Positions 32,081-43,099 of a stretch of 64,000 nt of DNA are shown here, piece after piece; within the stretch, counting starts at the first letter, position 1; the number at the start of each line of letters is the position of its first letter. Source of the DNA: Paguma larvata (Eukaryota > Chordata > Mammalia > Carnivora > Viverridae). Where the stretch lies: assembly GCA_030068075.1 (NCBI GenBank), contig CM057831.1, forward strand, positions 8,941,464-9,005,463, in the 5' to 3' direction. A program made the position numbers and the translations under genes. Below the pieces are notes generated by a model that searched no databases, was not told where the DNA came from, and was given only the letters and a program-made list of their open reading frames with translations.

Positions 32081-32608
32081 AGGCCACCTGCTGAGTGCTC
32101 TAACGGACATTTACACAAAGACTTCAGCAGTTCGGCAAAAGCGGGTCATGAACGCTTCTGGCTCTCAGACTCTTGACCTGTGTGAGAACCCCGGCAGGTA
32201 ACCAGCTTCCTCTTTGCTGCTTACCTAACCCACCTTCTGCTTCTACCTCCGCACCGGTGTGGCGCCTCGCCTGACGCAGCCTCAGCGTCTGCCGTGAGGG
32301 ACGGACGTCTGCTGGGCTGGCCTTCGGCCCCACGTCCACCTGGCCGGGTTGGCAGGCCCAGACTGTGTCCCGCACCATCTCCGATCCAGCAGCAAGTGCC
32401 CCAGAGCTCTCCCGCGTGGGTCTGGCCTTCTTCCCAATGTTGCACAAGCCCTCCCGCTGGGGGAAGACTGATGAAAACTATCCCGTGACCCTTTTGCTTC
32501 CACGGAGGCCATGTTTTCTGCGATTCCGATGTCCCAGAAAAGCTCTGTCCAAACTAAATGTTTGTAGATTGAATCCCATTTAGAATATATTAGAAAAATC
32601 AGCTAATG
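32081..32608. other. GC-rich unique sequence, nothing recognised
   Basis: Overlapping open frames on both strands have no recognisable domain. Confidence 0.4.
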
Positions 32609-32609
32609 A

Positions 32610-32845
32610 CGCAACAGCATCAAGTTGCTTCGAGTGCTCACTACACGCCAGGTACTTTGCTTGTCATATCCCTCTAATTCTTGGAACACATCTGTAAGGT
32701 GGGTACGGTTTTCCTTATCCTGATAAAACCAACGAAGAAACCAAGCACAGAGGTGCGAGTTGACTTGACCTAGGTCACACAGCTGGTAAGTGGCAGAGCT
32801 GACCCCTGGCCCAGCATGGAGTCTAAACCATCACTCTGCTTTGTC
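32610..32845 (-). repeat. MIR SINE, near full length
   Basis: GAGTGCTCACTACACGCCAG, GTAAGGTGGGTACGGTTTTC, AGAAACCAAGCACAGAGG, GGTCACACAGCTGGTAAGTG and 'ccatcactctgctttg' cover the whole antisense element. Confidence 0.93.
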
Positions 32846-33099
32846 TGGTCCAAGGAGCATTGGGTGAACTCTGAGGCAGTCTCTTAGGGAGTGTCTCCCC
32901 AACATCCCCCAGAAGGGGGAGCTCTGGAGCAGCCCCGCCTCCAGCCCAGCACGCCGTGAGCACACACATGCACACACACGTGTGCCTTCCTGGGTCTGGC
33001 CCATGACGGTCTCCTCTGACCAGGCAGCTGCCTGGGTACACAGGACTGAGCCACTAGGAGCCAGGGCAATCAAGAGCAAGAAAGCCGAACAAAAGCAGC

Positions 33100-33390
33100 T
33101 CATACTCTATCTATGATATGCAGCTTTGGTTGTAATAAACACTGCAGCTGAATATTCCCGCAGGGACTTCCTAATGGAGGAGATGGATACACTCCAGAGC
33201 GACCTCAGGGGCTTTTCACGCAGCTCTGACTAAACTCCCTATAAAATCAATCCCGCCTTTTCACCAGTTGTGACAGGGCGTTCTAATATTAATCCACTCT
33301 CCTTGTCACTCAGCTCCCCCAGCAAAGGCTTTAATGATCTTTAACTGGGCATGATAAACACGACACATTCAAGCAGAGAATGTCCGGACT
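33100..33390. promoter_or_regulatory. Possible conserved noncoding block
   Basis: Repeat-free sequence with CTATAAAATCAATCCCGCC, TTCTAATATTAATCCACTC (TAATCC, OTX/bicoid-like), GGCTTTAATGATCTTTAACT and GGGCATGATAAACACGACAC. It stands out from GC-rich flanks. Conservation was not tested. Confidence 0.35.
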
Positions 33391-34699
33391 CAGGGAGCCC
33401 CCACGCCTCACGATGACAACGCGCTTAGAGGTGAAGGGAGACAAAGGTGACCCCTTCGGTCCCCCTGACAACCTCCTGTCTCCCCGCAGGATGGTCTGCG
33501 GAGGAGGGCAGCTCCCTGAGGGCAGAGGCAGTCAGCCGGTTCAGGCTGGCTGGTGGGTAGGAGGGGTGCAGGCCCAGCTGCTCCCCCAAAGGCCGGCCGC
33601 GGTCTGGACAGGCCCCCAGATGCTGACTGTGGCGGGCGGTGTGACTTCGGCAGCTCTGCGCACCCCTTCATCTGGGGGTCTCTCTCTCTTCTCTCTGGAG
33701 GAAAGCTGGGCATGGGGGGAGGGTCTCAGCAGCCAGGGGAAGGAACAGAGACCTAGCGTTTGGCCTCTGTGCTGGCCCTCCCGGCACCCCCGAACCCAGC
33801 CTGCCCAGACTTTGCACATGCCTGCTCTTTACCTACCCCTCCCTGGCTCCCTCCTTCCCTGGACCCTTCCCTGGGCCCTCCACGCCCCTCGAGGCCCCGG
33901 CCGGGGGTGGACCAGGAGAGTGGAGGTTCACAAAGGCGGTTGGTGGGGGAGATGGGCGGTCAGGTGGAGGCAGGGCCAGAGGCTGGACCCCGAGGTGAGG
34001 AGATACACGGGTGGAGGAGGAGTATCTACACCACTAAAGCCTTAGTCCTTCTATTTCTAACCCACCCCTGAGTCTTCAAGGCGGCGAGGCGCTTACGGGA
34101 GCTGAGCAGGGGCCCTGCACCGGCTCTGGGGCGGCCCAGAGGCCTCCTCTCTCAAGCACAAGCCCGTTCAGGAAGCAGCAAGGTGCAGTGCCGGGCAGCC
34201 TCGGCCCGCACCTCCCAGCAAACTCCCTCGGGCGACGGCGACTCAGAGCCCGGGAGTTTGGCCTCTGACTTCAGAAAACCACCCCAACTGGCCTGAGATG
34301 TTTAATCCAACCAGCTGGCAGCTCCAGCCCGCTGGGGGGCCGCTCGGCAGGGCCCCGGGGCCTCCGTGGTGGGGTCCGGCGGGCGCCCCCGTGGCCCTGA
34401 GGGCCCAAGGGAGAAGGCTGGGGAGCAGAGACGTGCCTTCCCTGTTGCGACAGAACTCGGTTTTATGTTTTCATTCCACCAGCGAACAGACTTCAGGGAA
34501 ACGGCGATGTGAGAAAGGAGGAGGGCCATGGCGTGCAGCCGCCACTGGCTGACGTCTGAACGCTCTGCCTTCCGACATTTTTCTCCTTAAAGGTGTGGAA
34601 TTCAAATTTGGCCCTGGACTTGCTCGAGAGACCTGGACGTGCTCTTTTGCCGAGAAGAGGCTCCCTGCGCAGGGGAGGGCGGGATTCCGGAACATGATT
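33391..34699. other. GC-rich unique sequence, no gene recognised
   Basis: A CpG-richer patch lies at about 34080-34420 with GGCGACGGCGACTC and several CCGG/CGGG words. Long frames at 33380-34045 and their antisense partners overlap without domains. Confidence 0.4.
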
Positions 34700-35105
34700 T
34701 GTTGGGCGGTCAGGGCTCCTTCCTAATGCTTGCGCCTTCATTTTCTCAATTATAAAAAGGAGAGGGGCGCCTGGGTGGCTCAGTCGGTTAAGCCGCTGAC
34801 TTCGGCTCAGGTCATGATCTCACGGTCTGTGGGTTCGAGCCCCGCGTCGGGCTCTGTGCTGGCGGCTCAGAGCCTGGAGCCTGCTTCCGATTCTGTGTCT
34901 CCCTCTCTCTCTGCCCTTGCCCTGTTCACGCTGTGCCTCTATGTCTCTCAAAAATAAATAAAACTTTAAAAAAAAATTATAAAAAGGAGAGAGTAATAAT
35001 AGAACTGACCTCACAGGGTGGCGAGAGGGATGAAATGTTTTTATATACGCAAAGTACTTAGAAAAGTGCCTGGTGTGTAATAAACACGAAATAAATGTGG
35101 TAGTG
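34700..35105 (+). repeat. MIR SINE split by a felid SINE
   Basis: CATTTTCTCAATTATAAAAA before the SINE continues after it with GAGAGTAATAATAGAACTGA, CTCACAGGGTGGCGAGAGG and AGTGCCTGGTGTGTAATAAA, the normal MIR 3' half. Confidence 0.9.
34764..34974 (+). mobile_element. Felid tRNA-derived SINE (SINEC_Fc type), intact
   Basis: It begins GGGGCGCCTGGGTGGCTCAG and carries the expected core, middle, CT-rich and A-rich parts. A perfect 16-bp target duplication (AATTATAAAAAGGAGA) flanks it at 34748-34763 and 34975-34990. This is the best-preserved copy in the window. Confidence 0.98.
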
Positions 35106-35117
35106 GTATCGATGATA

Positions 35118-35179
35118 CTATTATTATTATTAAATAATAATAATAATAATTATTATTATTATATTATTATTATTATTAC
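35118..35179. repeat. (ATT)n/(AAT)n palindromic microsatellite
   Basis: ATT units switch to AAT units and back to ATT, giving self-complementary arms. It directly follows the 3' end of the MIR at 34700-35105, whose family carries ATT-rich tails, so it probably grew from that tail. Confidence 0.9.
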
Positions 35180-35674
35180 TTTTAGCACGATCTTCCCTGC
35201 AAGGAAAGGGGAGTAGGGACACACAGTCCTCTCCCCCCAGTAGCCTGGCCACCGAGATGTCTAAGCACCCAGCTGTCTAACAAGCGGCCAGGACAGTGCC
35301 CAAGAGAGAGGACAGAAAGTCAAATATCACCAATCCGGGGCTCTGTCTTTGCTGGGCTGAAAAAGGAAGACACATAGCTACCACCTCTCATGTAAGTGCA
35401 GGTTGCCAGTGGAACTCCGTGCTGGCATCTATGGCCGACGGCTACTCCCTCTCTCCCTCACCCCTGTGGGGGCCAGTTGATCCAAGCCCTCACTCGTTGC
35501 TCCCTGTCTCCAAGAGAGTGAGCACCTCGCATCACACGCCCAGGCTGGCGGACCCAGGGGCCTCTTGGCCTGCCCGCATCTCGCCCTTGGAACGTTCTGG
35601 CTTAGACCATCCACATCCAAGACTATTCCTGGAAAGAACCCTGGAGAGCTTCGAGGGGCTCATGACAAGATCAC
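35180..35674. other. Unique sequence, nothing recognised
   Basis: No exon or repeat family could be supported. Confidence 0.4.
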
Positions 35675-35885
35675 CTCATGTTGATTCAGCGCCTACTATG
35701 TCCTTCGCTAAAAGCTTTCCATAGATTATCTCATTTAAGCCTTACAGCGAGACTATGAGGTGGGAACTATCATTGTCTCCACTTTATAGATGAAGCTGTG
35801 GCTCAGAGAGATTGAGTTGTCTGCCTGCAGACTGATGTCCTGCTCCATCTGTCAGCAGGGTGACTTGAACTTAACCATGGAGAGA
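35675..35885 (-). repeat. MIR SINE
   Basis: GATTCAGCGCCTACTATGTC, GATTATCTCATTTAAGCCTT, CTATGAGGTGGGAACTATCA and GTGGCTCAGAGAGATTGAG are in antisense MIR order. Confidence 0.92.
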
Positions 35886-36049
35886 CGGCCCTTTGTTCTG
35901 GGGAAGCATCACTATGGACCTGTTTGTTCTCTACAGTTACTCTTCTAAAGGGACGCCGGGTGCCATTGTTAACCTGAATGCTGACAAGTAAAGTGTTTAT
36001 TCCGACCATGAAAGCTGGGTGTATATCTTATCTGTGACATGAAAATGCA

Positions 36050-36200
36050 AGGCAAATGAATAGGAGAAACCGAGACCCAGAAAGGGTAATTCTTTTGCCA
36101 TGGACACGCGGCTAGGAAGTCACAGAGCCGGAACCGGAACCCAAGACTCTCCAGTTTCGAGTTGTTTCCAGCATACGCTGCCTATCATCTGTCCCCTTCC
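36050..36200 (-). repeat. MIR SINE fragment
   Basis: GAGAAACCGAGACCCAGAAA, GGGTAATTCTTTTGCCATGG, CGGCTAGGAAGTCACAGAGC and CCGGAACCCAAGACTCTCC follow antisense MIR. Confidence 0.75.
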
Positions 36201-36565
36201 AGAGGGCGCTTGGCTGAGGCCAGAGACCAATCCCGCCTCTCAGGTGCACCCTGCGTGTCCTCCAGAGCGGGCCCGTGTACACAGGAGGTGCTGGCTCAAT
36301 CCCTGACACCAAGCTGATGTCACCTTTCTGCAGATGACTTAGCACCACACACGGAAACGTGGTTCCAGCCCTTACCTGACAGCCTCCTGTGGCCCATTCA
36401 TCCACAAATGGAAACGAGCTCACGGAAGAGGCTGCTTAACGTTACCGGCCCCGGCCCAGCCTAATTCTCCCAAAGCCAGTCACGACTGCCCGGGTCCATC
36501 CCCTCGCTATATGCGCTGCCAAGCCCACCACTCTTCCCCCCTCTTCCCCTAAGAACACAGCACAG
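36201..36565. other. Unique sequence, nothing recognised
   Basis: No exon or repeat family could be supported. Confidence 0.4.
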
Positions 36566-36788
36566 GGGGCGCCGGGGTGCCTCAGTCGGTGAAGCATCCA
36601 TCTTCGGTTCGGGTCATGATCTCACGGTTCGTGGGTTCGAGCCCCGCGTCCGGTTCTGTGCTGACAGCTGAGCGCCTGGAGCCTGCCTCAGAGTCTGTGT
36701 CTCCCTCTCTCTCTCTGCCCCTCCCCCACTCACATTCGACCTGTCTCTCTCTCTCTCAAAAAAAAATCAATAAACATTAAAAAATATT
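36566..36788 (+). mobile_element. Felid tRNA-derived SINE (SINEC_Fc type)
   Basis: GGGGCGCCGGGGTGCCTCAG, GGGTCATGATCTCACGG, GTGGGTTCGAGCCCCGCG and GCGCCTGGAGCCTGCC are present, followed by a CT-rich part and an AATAAACATTAAAAAA tail. No clear target duplication was found. Confidence 0.95.
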
Positions 36789-36806
36789 AGAGAGGCCTTT
36801 CTTAAA

Positions 36807-36825
36807 ACACACACACACACACACC
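36807..36825. repeat. (CA)n microsatellite
   Basis: About nine CA units just downstream of a SINE tail. Confidence 0.9.
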
Positions 36826-37253
36826 CAGAGCAGGGCCCCAGCCCAGGGCAGGGTCCCCTGAGAAGCTAACACCGAAGAAAAGAATCTGAGACAGGCAGAG
36901 CCGACTGGGGTTTGTGCGGCGCTGATGCCTGGTTTCTAGGGGTTCTGCCTAATTTCTCTCATTCACAGGTTGGTGACTTGCTGCTGCCCACAGTGGCTGT
37001 CCCCGTGACCCTCAGGCTGGAGGGTTGGCTCCTCCAGCAGCGGCAAGTCTGGGTGGTGGTAACTGCGCATTTTTTATTGAGCTGGCGGGTTAATGGGCAT
37101 GTAAAACACACACAACTTGTCAGCCTGGTGGCTGCCGCCACTGCCACACTGCTGTCCCGCCTCGGGCTCCGCTAAATTGCTCCTCGGCTAGCTCTCTCCC
37201 TCCCTCTCCCTCTCCTTGTGGTGGTGTTGTTTTGTGTTTGTTTTTCTGTTTTG
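36826..37253. other. Unique sequence, nothing recognised
   Basis: No exon or repeat family could be supported. The end is T/G-rich before the TG repeat. Confidence 0.4.

Positions 37254-37301
<48 letters not shown>
37254..37301. repeat. (TG)n microsatellite
   Basis: About 23 uninterrupted TG units. Confidence 0.97.
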
Positions 37302-37689
37302 TTCTGTTTTTGTCAAAGTCTCTCTCTTCCCAACCTGCACCTTCCCCCCTCCCCAAAGAGCTGAAGGGTCCCTAAGAGCATTATTACTTCTTTATTTTTA
37401 ATTATTTTCCTGGGCAGTCGGTTCCTGAGGAGACTGAGCCTTGAAGGCTTGGATGCCTCTGCTAAGTCAATGTTTTGTCATCTGTCCCTTCCCAGGACGC
37501 TCAGGTGCAAGGCCGGTGGCGGCCCAGAGAGAGCTTCGGTCCATCCAAGGAAGAGGCACGTGGCTTAGAGCACTTGCCAGATGCCCGGCACCAGGGTGGG
37601 CCGCGCACACTTGCTCGGGCTGCCCACCAGGGCAGGCCCAACGCCAGCGCCATCCCGGCAGGCGGCGACCGCGCGCACCTCCACCTCCC
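37302..37689. other. GC-rich unique sequence, nothing recognised
   Basis: Overlapping frames at 37441-38025 run straight into the CA-rich tract and have no domain. Confidence 0.4.
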
Positions 37690-38720
37690 CGCACCTCCAA
37701 ATCCCCACGCCTGCGTGCACGCACCCGGAAGTCCACGTCTGCGTGCCCTGGACCCAGTACAAACATTCCCAGACAATCCACGTGCCAGACGGGCACGCCT
37801 GAGGATTTACACTTGAAAGAGCGCACGCGCAGGCTGCAAGGTGCATTCTCCAGTCTGCGCATACACTCCGCATACGCACACACGCTCAACGGCTTAGGAC
37901 TCTGCGCACGTGCCCAAGTGGGCACACCCCTGACCGCCCGCGTGTACGGTCACGCGTGTAGACACCACATCATCCACAGGCCATTAATCATGTATGTCCC
38001 CACCAAGATGCACCTCCAGTACTGATATTAATCACAGGTACCCTCAAAACTGTCTGTTTCTGCGTGCATGTGCCCCAACCATTTACAAACACTACCAGGA
38101 GCCGAACCCTGCGTGCATACTTCTGATGTGCATGTACCTCTAACAGGCCACATCTGCACACACTCACCCCAGATATACCCAGCCTCAGCCACCCACATCC
38201 GCAACCTACCCTTCTGCGTACACATCGGCTGTACGCAGGCCATGTCTGCATGTAGACACCCTACATACACACTGCCTGGGTGTATCGGCCACATCCTCCA
38301 CTCCCACCAGCCTATCTGCAGGTCAGCCTTTAGTGTATACTTCAGATATATTTGTAAACACCTCAGGTTCACATACGTTGACCCATGTGCTTATATCCCA
38401 AGCACATAAACGCTTAACTCCCACTAGTATGTATATTCCACATAACCATCCCATAATATTTTGTCGTCTGTATGTTCACATCACATGTCCCCATATGAGA
38501 CCCGATTCTGCCCACGCTCATAATATGACATCTTCCGGTCTGCCTGCACGTCTCAAGTGCACACCTCTGAATGCCCGACTCTACATGTGGGTGCGTGTGC
38601 GCCCTGCCGTAATTCTGTATCTGCTGACACAGTCCCCAGTACACGGACATACACCCATGTCTGCCATTGCCACACGCAAAGGCAGCCACATACGACCCCC
38701 CTCACACCCCATGCCTGTAT
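37690..38720. repeat. Degenerate CA-rich tract of about 1 kb
   Basis: For about 1 kb the + strand is dense in CACA, ACATG, GCGCAC, CATAC and ACACC words. Many are spaced irregularly by 15-40 bp with no fixed unit. G and T runs are almost absent. The open frames over it on both strands are rich in His, Thr, Pro and Cys because of the CAC/ACA/TGC words. It looks like a decayed CA-based satellite. Confidence 0.7.
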
Positions 38721-38754
38721 CAGATGCCCACCATCAATTCAATTTCATTACGAC

Positions 38755-39075
38755 TAAACGAAACTATTGGGCCCGGAGAAGACTCTGTGTTCAGTGCTGG
38801 AAACAGGCAGCTGAAAAAGATGGCATTAAGGAGGGCACTTGTTAGGATGAACACCGGGTGTTATATGCAAGTGATGAATCACTAAATTCTACTCCTGAAA
38901 CCATTATTACACTGTCTGTTAACTAAATTGGATTTAAATAAAATTAAAAAAAAAAAGAAAAGAAAGAACAGGGACCTTACCGTCAAGGAGCTCTCTGTCT
39001 AGGAAGAGAAATGGATGAGAGAACAGACAGCTACAACGAAGGTAGTTCAGTCACAGAAACAGGTATGCACACAGG
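38755..39075 (-). repeat. L2 LINE 3'-end fragment split by an L1 3' end
   Basis: GACTCTGTGTTCAGTGCTGG and 'ggcagctgaaaaagatgg' on the left continue on the right with GGGACCTTACCGTCAAGGAG and CTCTCTGTCTAGGAAGAGAA, the normal antisense L2 order. Confidence 0.75.
38820..38970 (+). mobile_element. Carnivore-type L1 3' end, truncated
   Basis: AAGGAGGGCACTTGTTAGGA, GGGTGTTATATGCAAGTGAT, GAATCACTAAATTCTACTCC and TTAACTAAATTGGATTTAAA match the 3' untranslated end of carnivore L1 elements. An A-rich tail with a polyadenylation-like AATAAA follows. Only about 150 bp of the element is present. Confidence 0.85.
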
Positions 39076-39079
39076 CACT

Positions 39080-39597
39080 CTCAGGAGCTCCAGATTTACA
39101 GGAACATTCTACATGCACACAGATCCACGAATGGGCACACCACACACATCCCCACTCTGTGCCCACACCCCACGATTTTAACCAGGATCGGTCACTTCAA
39201 TTAGGCACGGGGGCTTAAAAAGCCACCCGTCAAGCTCCTCTGTCAGGGCAAGAATGTTCTCTCATGAGCACCCTCACTGCTTGGACTGAATCTCTTCTCT
39301 GAAGCCGCTCGCTGAGTACCTAGTCCAGCACTGACAAAGACTTGGGTGCCAGGAGTGGTCTCTCCAACAATGGCCCAACTTCATTCTCAGCCTGATCTCA
39401 GACAAGCCACAGACTTGGCAGTTACCCTCCCCGCTCTTTGCCTTCTACAAGGACTTCTGTGGCCATGACAAGCCCAAAGGATCTTTCCTGCTCACTCCTC
39501 CTCGCTGGGGTGGTGGGCTCTAGCAGCTCTCTGATATGCTTATTTTTTATAGTTAATCCAATTCCATTCTGAATTCCTAGGATTTTTGTGTCTAGAG
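39080..39597. other. Unique sequence, nothing recognised
   Basis: No exon or repeat family could be supported. Confidence 0.4.
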
Positions 39598-39817
39598 CAG
39601 AGGTCAAGCAACGATGCCTCACAGGCCACATACTGCCCACCATCTGTTTTTGTAAATAAAGTTTTATTGAAGTGCAATGACACCCATTGGTTTACACATT
39701 GTCTATGGTTGCTTTGGGGCTGTAATGACCAAGTTCAGTAGTTACACCTGAGACTATGGCTGATCGAACCTAAAATATTTACTATCTGGCCCTTCACAGA
39801 AGATGTTGGCCAACTTG
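39598..39817. mobile_element. Nonautonomous hAT-type DNA element
   Basis: The left end reads CAGAGGTCAAGCAACGATGC and the right end GATGTTGGCCAACTTG, diverged terminal inverted repeats of a known mammalian hAT family. Inside are TTTTTGTAAATAAAGTTTTA and AAAATATTTACTATCTGGCC. The 8 bp before it, GTCTAGAG, fit the hAT target consensus nTCTAGAn. The right-hand duplicate is not preserved. Confidence 0.82.
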
Positions 39818-39949
39818 GCATCAAGTACGGAGGTAGTAGTCCTACTCTGGTCTTCTCTGGTTCAAACAGCACATTTTAAGAGGTAAAGAGAGAAACTGCA
39901 GAGTGCAGAGGGAGAAGACCAGGAAGGAAAGGGATTCAAATTACTTCTT

Positions 39950-40080
39950 TAATTCATCCCACAGATATCGACTGAGTGCCTCCCATCTGCTAACGCTCTG
40001 CTGGGCACCAGGTTACAGCAGTCAGAAGAACATAGCTCCTGTCCTCCTGAACTAAATGAGGCTACTGGAGGACATGAAAC
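39950..40080 (-). repeat. L2 LINE 3'-end fragment
   Basis: TTCATCCCACAGATATCGAC, TGAGTGCCTCCCATCTGC and CCTGTCCTCCTGAACTAAAT follow antisense L2. Confidence 0.7.
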
Positions 40081-41199
40081 CACAGCTCATACAAGGACTG
40101 CAGAGCGACCACTGTGACCAACACAGAGAAGAGAAAAAATGGGGACTGTTGAGCCCGGGAAAACAAACTTAGAAGTACTTTGATGGGTGACCTCAAAAAT
40201 GTGAGGGAATGATGTGGCAGAGGGATTGGACAAGCTCTCTGGGCTTTCCCAAGTTGGCCCTGGGACCAGAACAGCACAGGAGATACAGGAAGACTCTGTC
40301 TTAGTGAGTGGAGATTTTAACCCTCAGCACTGCCCGACACTGGGCTCTGCACCACAGAATCTTGTGGACTCCATATCGTTAATGAAGGATAATCATTTGG
40401 GGGATGGGGAGAGGGGATGGATGCTTGGGGTTGGCCTACATGACTTCCATGCCCAAGCGTAAGGCTCACCACGGCTTCTCAAGATAATGCATCAAGCTAA
40501 GCTTTGCCAATATTCTCTCTCCCTTCCCAGCATCCTCAGCTCCTCTTATGCAGACATAAGGGATGGCGGCCTCTCCCAACCTGGCCCTTGGGTGGGCTAT
40601 GAACAGCTCCTGTCACAGTGCGCTGTGAGGGTGTCCACCGCTCCTGTGTTTGCCGTGGATTCCTACTTAAACCAGCTGAAAATAAGTTTCCATACCAACA
40701 GGCTTCTTGGAAGATCCAGAGAACCTTCTCACACTGGACCCCGACCTTCTTCCACTTATTCTCTCCTGTCAAGCTCCAAACTTTTCCATCTCTCCTTTGA
40801 GTCTTCCAAGCCCCTCTCCTCTTCAGCCCCCAAGGGGCCATGCCTGATCCTCACTTGCAGAAGGTTCAAGGCAGGATGTCAAAGTTTGGCCTTACCCTTA
40901 ACCCAGGATTCGTGGTGCCCCCTCCTTGTCCATTCCATCCCACCAGGGGCTTGCTTCCCAGATCTGGACATCAAAGACACAGATAAGAGCAAGAGGGATG
41001 AGAAGCTGACAGCAAGAAAGAAGGCAGGCTCAGGGAAAAGGAAAGGAAGCAAGCAAAATGCGAGACAAAATAAAAGGGCAGGTGGGGAAAGCCTTAGGAA
41101 CTCTGGTTTTAAGTGGTCTGATAATTAAATGACAAGGGTTTGGTGGGGGAGCCCACCTTCCAAAATCCCCGCCGATGGTGAAGCTATGAAAACCTGAAT
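40081..41199. other. Unique sequence, no gene recognised
   Basis: The 213-codon + frame at 40487-41128 has no recognisable domain. Its 3' third is Lys-rich because the DNA is A/G-rich from 40980 to 41090. Confidence 0.4.
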
Positions 41200-41450
41200 A
41201 GCAAACATTTACTCGGAATTAACACGGAAGAGATCCCATCAAGCAACCTTGGGGCCGTTTCTGGAGTCTTACCTTAATGTCTTGTGTGGCACCGGGGCCC
41301 AGGCGGGCACTAGACCTGGCGTAATATGCTGAACAAATCTAATGGTGTGCTTTGCTTCCCCCCTCGGCAGAACTCTTAATTACGTATCTTGCAAATGCAC
41401 AGAGAAAACGGATTAGCCAGAGCAGCTGTTCGTTGCTGGAGCGGCACCCT
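41200..41450. promoter_or_regulatory. Possible conserved noncoding block
   Basis: Repeat-free section with CTCTTAATTACGTATCTTGC, TTGCAAATGCACAGAG and CAAATCTAATGGTGTGC. Function is not shown. Confidence 0.25.
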
Positions 41451-42204
41451 CCCCAGAAGGCTTCGCAAGGAGACGGTGAGGCGGCTCCGCGGGCCGGGCC
41501 CGGGGGCTGGCAGGAGTCTGGGCAGAGCAGGGGAGAGGCTGCTGAAGGATCTGAACCCACAGCCACGAGATGTCCGTTCCTTGGTGCTCCGATGGGAGAG
41601 GTGGGGCGTGGGTTAGGGGGTGAGTGGTAGTGGGGGCCAGGCCAGTCCCGCGACTGTATGGGCTGAGGCGGTTTCACCGCTCACTGCTAAGGCCGTCGTC
41701 CTAGGGGGCCCAGGCAGAGCCATGCCTGAACCCCTCACTAGTGCCGTCAGCAGGTCCTAGAGCAGGGCGACTCACTACTGCCCCCTTGGAAGTTGCAGGA
41801 ATCACGTGTCAATTTAGCTGTCACTCAGCATCTGTGGGAGGAGTCTCCTATGGGAGGACCTCTTCCCTGGGGAAGGACAAGTCAGGAGTTAAGAGTCTGG
41901 GGCTTTAACTGGGGAAGGCCAACCAACGGAAAGCAATAGAAGGCGCAAGGCATAAGGGCAGAAACCCACTTTGAAGAGAAACATTGTACAGACAGACAGA
42001 GTCCTGACGCAACATGAACTGCACACTGGTAGTGACGGGAGTATCACGGAGAGACCTGTCCCCTGATCTCAGGTCTGAGGCACTGGTGTGCGTGTGTGTG
42101 CACACGAGTGTGTGTGTGAGGAGACAAAGAGGGCCTCGTCTGCGATGCCTGTGGCACTGCCATCCGGAGCAGGAGAAGGTACGGCGGGCTGACCGCGGTG
42201 GGAT
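41451..42204. other. Unique sequence, nothing recognised
   Basis: A short TG/CA stretch lies at 42086-42120. No exon or repeat family could be supported. Confidence 0.4.
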
Positions 42205-42290
42205 TCGCACCCGGGACTTGGGTGTGAGTCCCATCCTCCCACTCACCAGCAATTATTAGAACCTCTCTGGGCCCAGCTCCTCCAACCAGC
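42205..42290 (+). repeat. Possible MIR fragment
   Basis: GGGATTCGCACCCGGGACTT and ATTAGAACCTCTCTGGGCC resemble the MIR sense order. Confidence 0.4.
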
Positions 42291-42439
42291 TTGGCCTATG
42301 AAAAACCAGCCTTGAACATATCAATAATAGTGCTTCATTCTGAATGCATTGAGGGACCTGCGTACTTACAGAGGGTCTCTCTCCCCCAGGGCTGTAGGAG
42401 GGTATGCACTGAACTAGTGAAGCTGCTTTATGAACTGGA

Positions 42440-42695
42440 AAGTGCAGTAACAGTAGCGTTTACTGAGCACTTACTATGTGCCAAGCACCATTCTAAATGT
42501 TTTACAAGCTTTGTCTTATCCAGGGCTCACAATAAGCCTACCTGCAGGTCCTATTTGTATCCTGATTATTCAGGTGAGGACATTAAGGCACAAAGAGATG
42601 CCACTGATTCTCAGGGGCTGTACCACTAATAAGGGGGTGGAGTCAGGATTCAAACCTTGGCGTCTTAATTCTATCTGCTACGCACCCGTTATCAG
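42440..42695 (-). repeat. MIR SINE, near full length
   Basis: GTTTACTGAGCACTTACTAT, GTGCCAAGCACCATTCTAAA, 'cagggctcacaataagcc', ACATTAAGGCACAAAGAG and GAGTCAGGATTCAAACCTTG cover most of the antisense element. Confidence 0.95.
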
Positions 42696-42984
42696 TTATT
42701 GTTTCATAGAAGACAATCACTCAATATTGGCTGGGCTTATTAGCACAGGGCCAGAGGAAACAGGTCTAGCAGCATGGGACGGGACACTGAAGATGAAGGG
42801 AAACCTTTGGGCTCCAGTCACGTAAGCAGCAGGTGTAAGGGCACATGAGGCTATAGCGTGGGGCCAGGGCAGCAGTCTGGCCTGAGGAGGAGGAAAAGGG
42901 GCACCACGGCAGGAGCCATGAAGCTCTGAGAGCAAAGCACTGCTATTCCACCTGCCAGGGACTCCCCCAAACATCGATCCCCCT

Positions 42985-43095
42985 CCATTCAATGAGATGC
43001 ATCTTTACGGAGCACCTACCTTGACCAGGCATGGAGGATGAGATGATTGAAAAGCGTGGTCCTTGTCCTTCTGTAGCTTGTAGTCCACCAAGGAA
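42985..43095 (-). repeat. L2 LINE 3'-end fragment
   Basis: TTACGGAGCACCTACCTTGA, CCAGGCATGGAGGATGAG and GGTCCTTGTCCTTCTGTAGC follow antisense L2. Confidence 0.7.
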
Positions 43096-43099
43096 GGCT

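Noticed and set aside
37441..38845. His/Thr/Cys-rich frames that look like secreted or metal-binding proteins
   Set aside because: The residues follow from CAC, ACA and TGC words of the degenerate CA-rich tract.
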